From Nannochloropsis salina CCMP1776 (Eukaryota > Sar > Eustigmatophyceae > Eustigmatales > Monodopsidaceae): 50,397 bases of DNA. The stretch spans positions 24,141 to 74,537 of the forward strand of contig SDOX01000050.1 in the NCBI GenBank assembly GCA_004565275.1, given 5' to 3'. This document shows, one piece after another, positions 23,617-34,400 of the stretch. Numbering within the stretch: position 1 is the first letter of the stretch; every line of letters starts with the position of its first letter. The notes below the pieces were generated by a model. It saw only the letters and a list, made by a program, of their open reading frames with translations, had not been told where the DNA came from and ran no database searches. A program made the position numbers and the translations under genes.

Positions 23617-25623
23617 ATGCGTCTCTTACTGTTTATGGGGTGGTATCTCATACATACTGCATTTTTGGTCGATGGTGAAAGGCAAACCTTCTCTCGCCGT
23701 GCCTGCCTTGACAAGATTTCCACAGATGCCAAACGGTACATAAATGACATTTGTAAGGCACAAGTGAGGTATGGCAATGCAAATGTTCGGAACATGGCAA
23801 GCAATATGCCTGCCGGTAGTCAGAATACTGGTAGTACCAAGACGTTCAACTCTACGATGGGAGGAAATTTCCCAAGGCAGCTTCCCAACAGCACGTACGA
23901 CGAGCGAGTTACGTTTTTGAAAGGATTACTGACACAAGGACAAGACGGCACGTTGCTGAATGCAACCTCACCATGCGGGCCGTGGACTGAATATTTCGAC
24001 TTCACAGTCCAAATCCTGACGTACATGATGGGCAACGTGGGGGGAACTATCGGGCGATTGGCCGGTACAGGCACGGGCATAGTGGCAGGCACCTCAATCG
24101 GACAAAGCGGAGCACTTCCAGCGGCCGCGGCGGCCTCGGTTCTGGGTACGGCGGCCGAGGAAACAACGCTAGAGCAGGCTACGCAGGGAAGTGGGCAGCA
24201 GCGACGGCGTCAACAGAACTCAAGGAATGCTGAAATCAGGAAAACTGGAGAAACTCGTAGGAAACGGCGTCAGCAGGCGCCTAGGCCAGTGGATGACGCC
24301 ACACTGGGCTTAGCGGCAGGATCAGGGATAGGGCTGGGGACTGGGTTTGCAATCGGGACGCCGGTGGGAATGGCTGCAGGGAGGACATATGGAGAAAGAT
24401 TAGGGAGAGAGCTCGCACTCTGGATTATAAACAACGTAAATTTCGCCATCGCGTACTTTGGCACCCTGGTAGTGGCCGATGTCATGAACGGTATAGATAT
24501 TGTCGTGACATATGGTGTGAACAGCAAGGCGGTAAGAAAAATTCTCCGCAGTCAAATCCAGGGTATTGAGGATCAGATCTTTCAGGAGTTTGCTGCAGTG
24601 TACAACGCGACGGTGTACCAAGATTTTCGAAATTTTGAAATCGAATCAATCGTCTTTTATTTTCTGATTAAAACAATGAGGTCTGTGGGCCTTCTTTTTG
24701 GCTTAGCCGGGGGCATGCCAGCCGGAGCCGCACTGGGCTCATCCAGCGGCGGCGCCTTTGGCAGCGGCGGGGCAGGCATGGCAGGCGGGCTTGGGGAGAG
24801 CTTAGGGTCGAGGAAAAGGAAGGCCCAGACCGCATCATTGGCTGAGGATTTGGCAGCAATCGATCCCCTGGTGGCCGTGTCGGCGGCGACGTGGGCTGCG
24901 GTCTCCATTGGGATAGGAAGTGGGACGGCCATAGGGGTGGGCGCAGGGATGTACGGTGGTTGGCAGCTGTCGAAGCAAATTGGTTACTCCATGGGCCTCC
25001 TCGTTGTAAAGTTTATCGTCCGATTGTTCACGGTTCTCCAACAGCTCTTTGGACAGGTGGTGGTGAATCAGATCGAAGGTGCGATCCAAGAGGCAGCCGG
25101 CATTGCCATCAATATCACCTACACACCCACCTGTGATTTTTCCAACTACACATACCCTATCAAGAACATTTCGTTCTACGACGTATCGCGACCTTCGTCA
25201 TTGTTGAGCAATACCATGTCGGAAAAAGGCGCCCAGCCGGCGGCAATGAACGAAGCAGAGAGAACCCGAGACGATGGCGCCAAGGAGGGCCTCCACGCTT
25301 TCGCTTCTTTGGTGGACTCCCTACTCTCAGCACCTGTAAACGCAGACGCGGGAGAGGCAACGACCCAGGAAAACCAAAGTAAGGAAGAAGAAGACCTGAT
25401 CGCTGCCTTTCTTCAAAGTTTCGCATTCTTATCCCCGGATGCTGCGGCCAAAGGAACGTCGTCGACGTCAGCTGCTTTTTTCACGAAAACGCCTCAGGAC
25501 TTCTTCCAGCCGGACAAAGCGGGGCCAGGAGCGAAGAAGATAACCCGTCGGGACGCCTTTATTGCTTGTCGAGACTATGCCAAGTCGGAGATGTATCGAG
25601 AGAAAGCACTTTGTTATTCCTAA
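23617..25623 (+). CDS. unknown secreted glycine-zipper protein, 668 aa, intronless
   Basis: No family recognised. One uninterrupted frame begins with a signal peptide (MRLLLFMGWYLIHTAFLVDG). Four Gly-rich hydrophobic stretches follow the glycine-zipper pattern, with small residues every four: GGTIGRLAGTGTGIVAG (~140-165), GLAAGSGIGLGTGFAIGTPV (~230-265), GLAGGMPAGAALGSSSGGAF (~365-400) and VSIGIGSGTAIGVGAGMYGG (~425-455). Each is followed by a conserved-looking amphipathic segment (LALWIINNVNFAIAYFGTLV; MGLLVVKFIVRLFTVLQQLF). A basic linker (QQRRRQQNSRNAEIRKTGET) separates the first two. Cys are few (CDFSNY, ACRDY, LCYS at the end). It may be a secreted membrane-inserting or self-associating protein; that is inference. 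It sits between the duplicated blocks next to retroelement DNA and, unlike its neighbours, has no intron. Confidence 0.85.
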   Translation: MRLLLFMGWYLIHTAFLVDGERQTFSRRACLDKISTDAKRYINDICKAQVRYGNANVRNMASNMPAGSQNTGSTKTFNSTMGGNFPRQLPNSTYDERVTFLKGLLTQGQDGTLLNATSPCGPWTEYFDFTVQILTYMMGNVGGTIGRLAGTGTGIVAGTSIGQSGALPAAAAASVLGTAAEETTLEQATQGSGQQRRRQQNSRNAEIRKTGETRRKRRQQAPRPVDDATLGLAAGSGIGLGTGFAIGTPVGMAAGRTYGERLGRELALWIINNVNFAIAYFGTLVVADVMNGIDIVVTYGVNSKAVRKILRSQIQGIEDQIFQEFAAVYNATVYQDFRNFEIESIVFYFLIKTMRSVGLLFGLAGGMPAGAALGSSSGGAFGSGGAGMAGGLGESLGSRKRKAQTASLAEDLAAIDPLVAVSAATWAAVSIGIGSGTAIGVGAGMYGGWQLSKQIGYSMGLLVVKFIVRLFTVLQQLFGQVVVNQIEGAIQEAAGIAINITYTPTCDFSNYTYPIKNISFYDVSRPSSLLSNTMSEKGAQPAAMNEAERTRDDGAKEGLHAFASLVDSLLSAPVNADAGEATTQENQSKEEEDLIAAFLQSFAFLSPDAAAKGTSSTSAAFFTKTPQDFFQPDKAGPGAKKITRRDAFIACRDYAKSEMYREKALCYS

Positions 25624-25886
25624 GGACTCGTAAACAGACTGGAGAGGCGTCGTAAATTTTCAGACGGCACGGGTGGCGTCGGGAATGTTGTTTTCAAGTA
25701 ACTGCCTCCCAGGGATGTGTAATTTTTTGGAAGCTTACTTTTAACAGTTTTCAATGTTCACTTATCAATTTTATATTTTTCCGCATGCGAAATCAAAAAA
25801 ATAGTGCTTTTTGTTTAAACTTGTTATTTCCATCGAAAGTGTAAAATGTAAAAGTTTACTTTTAGATTATTATTATTATTATTATG

Positions 25887-25932
<46 letters not shown>

Positions 25933-26128
25933 TTTTATTATTCTTTTATTATTATTATGAAAATAATCATGCGTACGATTCTTCCAGTTGTTATGTAAAA
26001 GGACAAGGACTTGTCAACGTCAACGTCATCACTTTATAATGGAAACAGACCCCTCGTGTTCCACTCCGTCGATGAGGAGTAATATGGGGGAAGACTTGCG
26101 CCCCCCAGGCGCCAGTCAGCACACATGT
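25624..26128. other. AT-rich 3' flank of the 668-aa gene
   Basis: AT-rich region with T/A runs and a long TTA microsatellite. No exon is seen. It ends at the left edge of duplication copy B. Confidence 0.5.
25866..25959. repeat. (TTA)n microsatellite
   Basis: About 94 bases of nearly uninterrupted ATT/TTA triplets, broken by a few TC/TG substitutions. Confidence 0.97.
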
Positions 26129-26686
26129 GGTTCCAGCTCCCCCCAAAAAATCCGCGAAACCCTTGGTGAAGATGTTGTAGACCCCTTCGAGCCGCATGTC
26201 GACACAGCTGCCCAGAACCGCACACGGAGTCATCTGTGCACACCTGGAAGACGTGGGGCGATGAGGCGAGGAAAAGAGCGCGCGTATAAGGCACCCTGCA
26301 TGTAGATGCTAGGAAGCAGACTTGTGGCCTCTGTAACAAAAGATCAGGGACTACCGTCATTCCCTATCGCAGCGAAATGCAAAGAAAATATACCCTCTCA
26401 TCCTCTGCCGGACAATTTGGCTTACTCGACATTCCGGTCCTGTCCAATTGTCCACGCAGACGCACGCAGCATCTTCCGTAGGAGGCAAGGCTGCTTCGGA
26501 GCTTTGTGCAGCACATTGGATGGGAGGATCCGCTGAAGAGCACGCGACGACGAAGAGCAGGAAGAAGATAAGATGTATTATGATGGGTATTCTATAATGC
26601 CAGAAACTTTTTGCGGGGAAACACGTCTTCCGGGGTAGATTTCTTCTTTTCCCTTTCTCCACCACAACCAGGCAGCCCTGCGCCAT
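26129..26686 (-). pseudogene. truncated 5' copy of the ABCG transporter gene
   Basis: Exon 1 (26426-26686) is almost identical to the intact gene's exon 1, with the same leader and the CVCVDNWTGPEC EGF-like motif and the same GTAAG donor. Only part of exon 2 is present. A 17-base deletion relative to 19700-19730 shifts the frame after LCRHA, and homology ends at 26129. No ATPase or membrane exons follow. This is a host-gene duplicate with no coding capacity for a transporter, although exon 1 alone could still be transcribed as a short leader-EGF-like product. Confidence 0.9.
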
Positions 26687-28188
26687 CTATATAAGAAATG
26701 CGTGCATTGCTGTCAAAAAGGAATCTATCATCGTATCACGACCAAGTACATGCATTTCCTTACAATTGCCAACGTCTTCACGAGAGGGTCCTTCCCGAGT
26801 CTCTTTGGGTATATGTCTGCTATGTCGTCTCCACCGTCCGACAGACAGCTCAAGACTCGCCGAGGGCGCGAAGAGCGCAAATCTCGAGAGGAGACCCGCC
26901 CTGCCGAGAAATCGTCTAAATACCGGACATGCTGGAAAATATACATCCCGAAGTCACTGGTTTCTATGAAATTGAAAGCGATCAAAGCGTCTTGACAGTC
27001 GAAGTCACGCACTGTGGGGTCATTCTGCAGCAGGCAAGGGAGGACGACGGAGAAACTGGCCCTCTCATGGGCAAGGTCGCGAGCCGAAGATTTGCTGTCA
27101 ACGCACTTTAATAGTACGAGCGTCCCACGCGTGTTCGAATGCAAAAGGAAGGAAAAAGGAAGCAACCAAAGCATGGGGAAGGAGTGACTTGTTGAACGGA
27201 ACGGGAGACGACCGCACCGATGTTTGTGCTTCACGGGCTTTATTTTCCAGTTGTAGATTGGGATATGTTACGCCGGGCTCAGACGATTTTGGCCGTCCCC
27301 ATTTGAAGTGGGAAGGCGGACAAAAATCTTCACACCGGGGTGAAACCAAACAGCTACCCGGCATGAATTCATATCTCGTTTTCCAATCGCTCGACATGTC
27401 TGTCAAATTTTTTCGCGAGTTGCATGGCATACCAGTGTATATAGAGGCCAATACAGGGCACAAACATTTCAAGACTGCTTTCGTCGCCGCGGAACTCGGT
27501 AAATGCATGTCTCCGGCCCTCCGGTCCAAAAGGCCGACCACTGTGACTCGTTCTGAATCTCTGCTTTGGGGAGACGGCGTGCAGGCCATCAACTAGGCTC
27601 GGAAAATCGAGGTTTCACATTTTTACTTGGTAATTTCTGAGTTGCGTGACGGATATCTTTGTTAGGAAAAGCCCTTTAATTTCCTATTGGCTCTTTTCTC
27701 TCCCAAGTCAGCAACGGCTGCCGTACGGGTGGGCTGATCTCGCCGCAGGTACAGCATCGCCATGGACACCCAAAAAAAAAACCAAGACCTTGGTACATCA
27801 TCCAAGAATAAGTCCTGTCAGAAATGCTACGCTTCAAAGGTAACGTGTCCCAGCATGTCCTGAACTCTTCACCTTTTTTATTTTTCCTGCGGCTGAGGAG
27901 ATGCCCCCGCCCCCCTCCACCCGGACTTTATCTCACCCACGGATAGACTGTTATGAGGAGACCAACACCCTCCCCCCCTTACACGTGCATGCTTACAGAG
28001 TAAATGCGACTTTAGCCTTCCTTGCGAGAGGTATGTGTGAGAAAGTCGGTGGGAAAGGAGTACTGGGGGCCGCCCTCAGCCAGAGACGTACAGGAGACAT
28101 AAATTCACACAGACTTGGGTTTACACTCGGACATTCCATTTTCAAGGCATAGACCTGTCACGTCAGCCTTGCAATCACATGTAGACCC
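26687..28188. other. divergent promoter region (copy B), upstream of the Q-rich regulator
   Basis: The counterpart of 20211-21640, nearly identical at the left and diverged to the right. It presumably drives the regulator gene. Small reading frames are not preserved between copies. Confidence 0.45.
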
Positions 28189-31041
28189 ATGCCGTCCAGT
28201 GTCCTTCACTGCTTGCGGTTCACCGTGCCTGTCTATAGAGAGTCAGCTCGGAAAACGTGTCATCTCTTCGGCTTCTCAGCATTCTTCCCATCACGACGCT
28301 CTACCTCTCATCGCAGGTGCTTCCGCCTAAATTTATCCTGCCGACCGCGAGTCCGTGGCTCTGTGACCCATTCAGCCTCCAAGAGAACCCGGGGTTGTTC
28401 CAAATCCGCGTTGGGAAACGAGGCAACCGGAAGCCCCTGTTTGTCTCCGCAGGAAAGTCTGCCCCGACGAGGCGGGCCTGGCAAAGCGCCGAGGGTCGGT
28501 GAGGAAGGCAGGCAATGGGCAGGAAGAGACAGCTACACCAGCACTGAGGCCGCTAGCGAGGACGGGGAGGAGGACGAGAGCGAAGGGTGCCAACCCGAAG
28601 GCTCGAACGCGTACCGGAGGGACTCTGCGTGGGGACTGCTGCTGGAAAGGGCGCACTATGACTTTCAGCGTAGCATGGGTACGCAACCGTCGGGAGAAGA
28701 ATCGCCAATAAAGGCTCAGCCTTCTAGGGCATCGGCGAGCAAGGAGGAGGAAAACGACGGGGACGGGCAGAGCCTCTTGGAGACCATCCTGGAGCGGGTG
28801 GACAGGTCCCGCATGGCCGAAGAGTTCTTAAACGCCTTCCACGCGGTGCAGAGGCGGGGGAGGGTACACCGAGAGGGGATGGTGGGTATGCTCCGTCATT
28901 GGAAGAAGCTCTCTGACCTGGCTGGGCAGGATCTGACGCTCGGCGTAGGCGCTGCCATCGCCAAGGCATCTCACGTCGAGGAATGGGAGATTAGGTATCG
29001 CAGGATAAATGAGGTCAACCGATCCGAATCCTGGGCCAGGGACGCCAGCCTTGGGAGCACGCCTACCTCCAATTTCTTCCAAGGGCGGCTCTCGTCCAAG
29101 CGGTTCCTCACAGCCGTCAAAGAGGGACCTCGGGGATTGCTTCTGGAGGAATTGATGGCTGTGGAGGCCGGTGCCGCCCGACTCAAGGCGTCTCCCCTCT
29201 TTCGGGAGCGCGACAATGGCTACACGGGCCTGCTGCTGATCGAGGTGGACCGGGCGGAGGACCGAGTCATCGTCGCCAGCAACCAGGCCTACCTGGACGT
29301 CTTCTTGGGCCCCGGCTTCCTCCTCTCCGAGGGCCTGGCCCGGGGCTGCCTTGAGCCCTTCCTGTTCGCGGCCTTTGTGGCCCATAGCGACAGGGACACC
29401 TGGTTCCGCATGAACCTGGAGGCCCTCTGCTCGCCACGCTTCCGGCCAGAGGGAGGAAGCACGAGGGAAGGGGTGCCTCCGCGAGAAAGATTGCTGTACT
29501 CGGAGTTCCTGAAGATCTTCAGTCGGGAGGGTCACGTGCGTCTGTATTGGGCGCGTCTCGCCCAGCTAGAGGCGAGCACGAGGGAAGGGGAAGGGGAGAA
29601 ACTTCACTTCCTCTTGTGGATGGAACCGGTGCCCGCGTCCAGATACATCACAGACCGCCCGGAGAAGGCCACCCACAGCAAGACAACGCTTTTCAAGCGG
29701 CGGCCTCATCCGAAGGTTAGGTCCTCATTGTCGACCGTGGCGGCCGAGGGTGAGAAGATGGGGGAGAGGCCATTGGAGCAGGATGTTCCCCAGGGACAAA
29801 AGGAAAATGGAGATCCGTCAGGCTGCGGAGAAAGGCAGCAGGTCGCTCTACAGAAAAGCGGCCCGCCAAATTTACTCTTCCCTGCTCTAGCCTCCGTGCC
29901 TATCCCTCCAGGGGTCACCCTTTCTTCTTTCCCGTCGAGCTGGACCATAACCACTGACCAAGCCAGGACAGGGAGGCAAGCCACCCCCTTTTCTCCGTCG
30001 TGCTTCCCACCGCTTTCCTCTCCATCTCCTTCCACACTCCATCCCTCCGACTCCGCCTTGCGCCCCCTTGCTTCCACGCTCCCGGACATTTTTGAGATCA
30101 AGAGCGAATTTATCAGAGAAATTCTCCGCGCTGCGCATAAGTCCGTACCTGCGGTTAAGGCGCATGGAAAGGACACCGTGACGAATTCTGTCATCGATGC
30201 CGAATGTAAATGTGTTACAGATAAGCAAAAAGTACGGCGAAATGAATTTCATGTAAGTAAGATTTCACGCTCGCAGGAGGAAAGAGAGGTTCGAAAAACC
30301 TTTCGAACGACTGCAGGGCTGAAGTATCTGCCGCGCCAGCACGAGCAACAACAAGAAGAACAAAAACAAGAACAACAACGACAACAACAACGACAACAAC
30401 AACAACATGGGCAGCCACAGCAACAACAGATGTCCGTCTTCCCATTTTCAAAAACATCCCACTGCCTACCATCCGGCATGAACATAGGCTTGGAAATGGA
30501 GCAGCAATGTCAGAGGCATCCACTTGTCTTCCTGCACACACATCAGAATCTTTGCTCGGGAGGGGAGCATCCTCCACCCTTCGGACAGACTAATCAGGAG
30601 TATGACTTGAACGTCGGTGCATTCATGCTTTCACCTGCTGCGATGTCGAACGACCAGCAGCTTCAGGAGCATCATGTAACACAGATTAAAAACCATGAGG
30701 CATGGTATCCTGCTTCGGTTGGGGCAAAACGACGACAGTATGGAGAGAAGCAAGAACACCTTAGGGAAAATTACCAGCCTGTGGACGGTTATTCACAAGA
30801 AAGCAATGCAGAACATCGGCAACCCTACTTACGAAGGCAATTTCAACAACACGAGCAAGAGCAGGGCTGGTCCATGTCTTGTTGGCCACCCTCGACGCCA
30901 TGGCAGAGAGTCCAATCACGACCAATGCAGCAAGGAGAGCACAGACAGTCGCTTTCTGCGATACCACACTCTAAATCAAGGTTAGGGACTGGACTGTTCT
31001 TACTTAGCATGGCAGCTGCGCAGAGCAATTGTGACGTTTGA
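28189..31041 (+). CDS. Q-rich putative regulator with PAS-like domain, up to 950 aa
   Basis: An open frame of 950 codons; the first ~130 residues are low-complexity and may be partly untranslated or intronic (acceptor-like ATCGCAG at 28315), so the true start is unsure. Residues ~190-270 are helical (SLLETILERVDRSRMAEEFL, MVGMLRHWKKLSDLAGQDL). Residues ~340-490 (YTGLLLIEVDRAEDRVIVAS, SNQAYLDVFLGPGFLLSEGL, VAHSDRDTWFRMNLEAL, LHFLLWMEPVP) have the order of a PAS-type sensor fold (NxxY, then a basic helix, then a strand ending in W). Beyond 560 it is Ser/Pro-rich, then Gln-rich (QQEEQKQEQQRQQQRQQQQH, residues ~720-750), like an activation region. No DNA-binding domain is visible. A transcriptional co-regulator is plausible but unproven. 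The 5' end is duplicated at 21640-22122. Confidence 0.65.
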   Translation: MPSSVLHCLRFTVPVYRESARKTCHLFGFSAFFPSRRSTSHRRCFRLNLSCRPRVRGSVTHSASKRTRGCSKSALGNEATGSPCLSPQESLPRRGGPGKAPRVGEEGRQWAGRDSYTSTEAASEDGEEDESEGCQPEGSNAYRRDSAWGLLLERAHYDFQRSMGTQPSGEESPIKAQPSRASASKEEENDGDGQSLLETILERVDRSRMAEEFLNAFHAVQRRGRVHREGMVGMLRHWKKLSDLAGQDLTLGVGAAIAKASHVEEWEIRYRRINEVNRSESWARDASLGSTPTSNFFQGRLSSKRFLTAVKEGPRGLLLEELMAVEAGAARLKASPLFRERDNGYTGLLLIEVDRAEDRVIVASNQAYLDVFLGPGFLLSEGLARGCLEPFLFAAFVAHSDRDTWFRMNLEALCSPRFRPEGGSTREGVPPRERLLYSEFLKIFSREGHVRLYWARLAQLEASTREGEGEKLHFLLWMEPVPASRYITDRPEKATHSKTTLFKRRPHPKVRSSLSTVAAEGEKMGERPLEQDVPQGQKENGDPSGCGERQQVALQKSGPPNLLFPALASVPIPPGVTLSSFPSSWTITTDQARTGRQATPFSPSCFPPLSSPSPSTLHPSDSALRPLASTLPDIFEIKSEFIREILRAAHKSVPAVKAHGKDTVTNSVIDAECKCVTDKQKVRRNEFHVSKISRSQEEREVRKTFRTTAGLKYLPRQHEQQQEEQKQEQQRQQQRQQQQHGQPQQQQMSVFPFSKTSHCLPSGMNIGLEMEQQCQRHPLVFLHTHQNLCSGGEHPPPFGQTNQEYDLNVGAFMLSPAAMSNDQQLQEHHVTQIKNHEAWYPASVGAKRRQYGEKQEHLRENYQPVDGYSQESNAEHRQPYLRRQFQQHEQEQGWSMSCWPPSTPWQRVQSRPMQQGEHRQSLSAIPHSKSRLGTGLFLLSMAAAQSNCDV
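30342..30432 (+). repeat. CAA/CAG polyglutamine-coding tract
   Basis: CAACAA/CAG runs with a few GAA codons encode the Gln-rich stretch of the regulator. The mixed codons suggest a somewhat old expansion. Confidence 0.95.
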
Positions 31042-31480
31042 TGTAATGGTTCCGAGAAACATTGGACACTTTCTGATGATGCACGAGAGTGTGAAAAGTA
31101 AGGTATGAGGAGCAACAAAAGTAACAAGGCCTGTAATATGAATTCTTGCTAATCATATCACTTTCTTGTACTCGTCACGCTTTCAACCGAGCTTTTCTAT
31201 GAGCTACACTTGTACGCACAAGCTCCTTTTCATCGGCATAAAACGCCCCTTCTTAGCATCCTCATGATCGATTGCAAAGATTCAACTGGAGGAAGGGAGA
31301 GCATCGTTCTTCCTCGTCAAAGGCCTTGAGGATTTAATGAGACCAGCGTCTCTGAACTGGCTGTGCTCACTGTTCATCTGAGATTGATAAATGGGTCACT
31401 GGTGTCAATCACTTGGATGGTCAAAGGGAAGACCACAAATCTATCGCATGATCCATAAAGCCATTATGAAAATCCATTTT
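31042..31480. other. convergent intergenic region
   Basis: Faces the 3' ends of the Q-rich regulator (+) and IML1 (-). No exon is seen. Confidence 0.4.
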
Positions 31481-34400
31481 TCAAAGCCTATTTGTACGTG
31501 CTCTTTCGTAGCAATTACACCCACGTCTCACCTGCCCTTGACACTCCGCATAGTATGCATCCCTTTCCGCAATGCTCATAACTGCTATCGCTAGCATCTC
31601 TTGCACCAAATCATAGCAAAACGCCGCATCACGGCAGTATGTTTCAAAGTGGTGCAGCGCATCCTCCCACCCAGCCCCAATTCCTAAATTCCTGTGCGGA
31701 CGATAAATACGCTGAAGATCTTGCTCCAGGTGCTGCTGCTGCTGATACTCCTCATGTAGCTGCTCTCGCATTTCCCGCTGATACTGCTGTTGGATTTGCT
31801 GCGCGTGTTGCTGATTGAGAAGGTGGTTGTGCAGCCAAGCGAAACCTGCAGAAGCGGCCACTCGGACGAAGACAGCGCCCGATCTATACAGAACGTAGGA
31901 TACGTCGGAAATGGACAGGCAAGTGAGACAAGGGTTTCTATGCTTTCTATATTACATTATATTCTACCACAGGTGAATGAAAGCAAAGAGAGCGACGTAC
32001 CGATGGTAGTACTGACGGTCAGCGCATCCTTTCCTCCTTACCACACTTCCCGTCAATCTTTGAGTTACCGATTGATTCGCCTCCTGTAGCGTCTGCTGTT
32101 CATGCAGCGAAGTGGCTAGTGCACTTACGCATTCACGTCCCTCTTTCCTATCCTCGAGCAAGTAAACCTCACGCCAATTTGTCTTTCGTTCGTCGTCTCG
32201 CACAAAACCGAAGAGCTGGATCAGGGCCTCCTCGCAGATACTAGAAAGGTAAGGATAGACATGGATGTGGGAGCGAACGACCGATGGTGACATGAAGTGC
32301 GTGAAGAATAACATAGCCCATCAGAGGAGCGACAACATAATTCCATACCGGAGCAGTGCTGGAGGGTAGATGGCAACAAATGGATGGGCCAGGAAAGGGT
32401 GTACGTTCAAGTTTGAGGAGCGAGAATACTCAGGCAATGGCACCAAATGCAGTCCCAGCTGATAATTGATTAGGGAAAGAGAAATGGAAGAGAGTCTCGT
32501 ATTCGTCCAAGTAGCCTCCATAAATGCTTCTGAATGATTTTTTTCATAACCACCAATCCATGACCCTCCATGACCTTCATCCCCTAGGTGTACCTGCTGC
32601 GCTTTCCTCAGAAGAGCTGCGAGAAAGTCTCGAGCATTTTTGGCTGAGCAAACAAGCCAGTTAATATCCAGATGGAAGGCACGGCAAGGATCGAGGAGCT
32701 GCACCAAGATAGGAAAAAGAAGACTGCTGAATATTCGATGTCAACTATAGGATACCCAGAGTCGCTACGAGGAAACCACAAGGAATACCTTATCGCAGGA
32801 CAGCACAAGCCACTCTTGCCGCGTGCTCTGAGGCCCCACCGATGGCAGAGGGATGTGTGCCGCCATAATTGCATTCGATCGTCTACTCTCTTTGACCATC
32901 TCTTTGTTTCCTCTCAGCTGGTCTTCTTTTTCCGGAAAGCCCCGACTTATCACCTCCAACGGAGGACTACCCTTGAGACGACGCCGATTCACATGCCCAA
33001 GTAGCTCTTGAACCCTCTGTATGAAATCTGCATGAAGAGAAACGAGCGAAGGGGAGAACAGGTACATATTTCAAAAAGTCTGCAGAGCTCCCCCGAAGGA
33101 TTATGCCACTTTTAGAAGTTTGCAAAAAAACACTAATGTGAAACGAATTTTTCGTACAGCTACTACTAGCTGAAGATTGCAAGGGAAAAGATTATTTTTC
33201 TGATCCCTTCGCACACAACTCATTTCCATGATCTTCCTGCTTCACCGTCTATACCCTACCTTCTTTGTTTTCGTCCTCTGTTTGACGGCACATGGCGTAC
33301 AGCTTCCGCCTGTACTTTGTCTCTGGTCGCAGAAGGTCCTCTATCGTAACCAAGGAAACGGAGAAAAGAGGAGTTAAAGGTACATCAGTGATGCGTTAGA
33401 ACTGTGCAAACAAATACAGCGTTTCCATAGCCAATGTTTTCCTTCATCACGTTTCCAATTCGAGTCACGAGTCACCTGGAGCATCGTTATAGCCACAAAT
33501 AAGTTCGTCAACGTAGTTCCACTTGTATTCAGGCGTCGGGAAGCGGTAAAATTCTTGCGTCACTGCCTGGAAGCGACCAGTCTAGATGGAAGGCGTAGTT
33601 GTAATGAAAGTGAATGAAAAATGAGAGACTGCGCGAAAGCAGATTCAAAGCTTTAAAAACGCACATGAGGGACCCATAGCTGGTATCGGTATCGGTGATG
33701 ATTTTGAGGCGAATTCGCGTTGCTTCCTTGTCTATCCAGGAAGTGTTTCACGTCCACCTGTAGATAGAATCCACCGTAAATGATAAGCACGATAAATAAT
33801 GAAATAAGACGCGGGGAGAGAATCGACCCAACCGTCGGGCGCTCTGTCATTCCAACCCTGTGCCTTCTTTCTCACACTCTCTCACCTGCCGCGTTAATTC
33901 GTCATAAGACAGGACATGGATGCGGTGACCCATACTCAAAGTGTACACGGCGCGTTTCCCGCCTCCCTCCCGTCCTTTTCTTTCCACTCCAACTCCTCCC
34001 GCCCCTCCTCCTGGCAGGGCGCCAAAGAGCCGGAGGAGACTCGCCGCTGGGCTACCGGGACTCGTCTCAACTAGCTGAAAGTCTTGCGCGAGGCTGATTG
34101 TAAGGGGGGAAATAGAGCAAATGAGAGCAGCAAGAAAAAGTTGTGCTGTCATGCAAAATATGAACACGTTCCCTGAGTCAGAGGATAAGTATAATAAGAA
34201 GGGTAGAAGAAAAGTAAAGCAAGCGACAGTTCTTCTCACCGCTGGCAGACCATCTCCTCCAAAAGATCAGCATGTGAGCGACACATTGCCTGTGCATGAC
34301 TGTTGCCAGTACCTGAAGGTGTGGTTGCCTTGGGACTGCATAGCAGGGAAAGGAAGAAATATTATTGGTTTTTTTTAGCATAAAAATATACACAGCACAT

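Larger units (their letters stand above)
26129..28626. repeat. segmental duplication, copy B (partner 19643-22122)
   Basis: Second copy in direct orientation. It begins at GGTTCCAGCTCC inside ABC exon 2 and ends at the GGGACTCTG string in the regulator gene. Here the regulator is whole and the ABC gene is reduced to its 5' exons. Confidence 0.93.
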
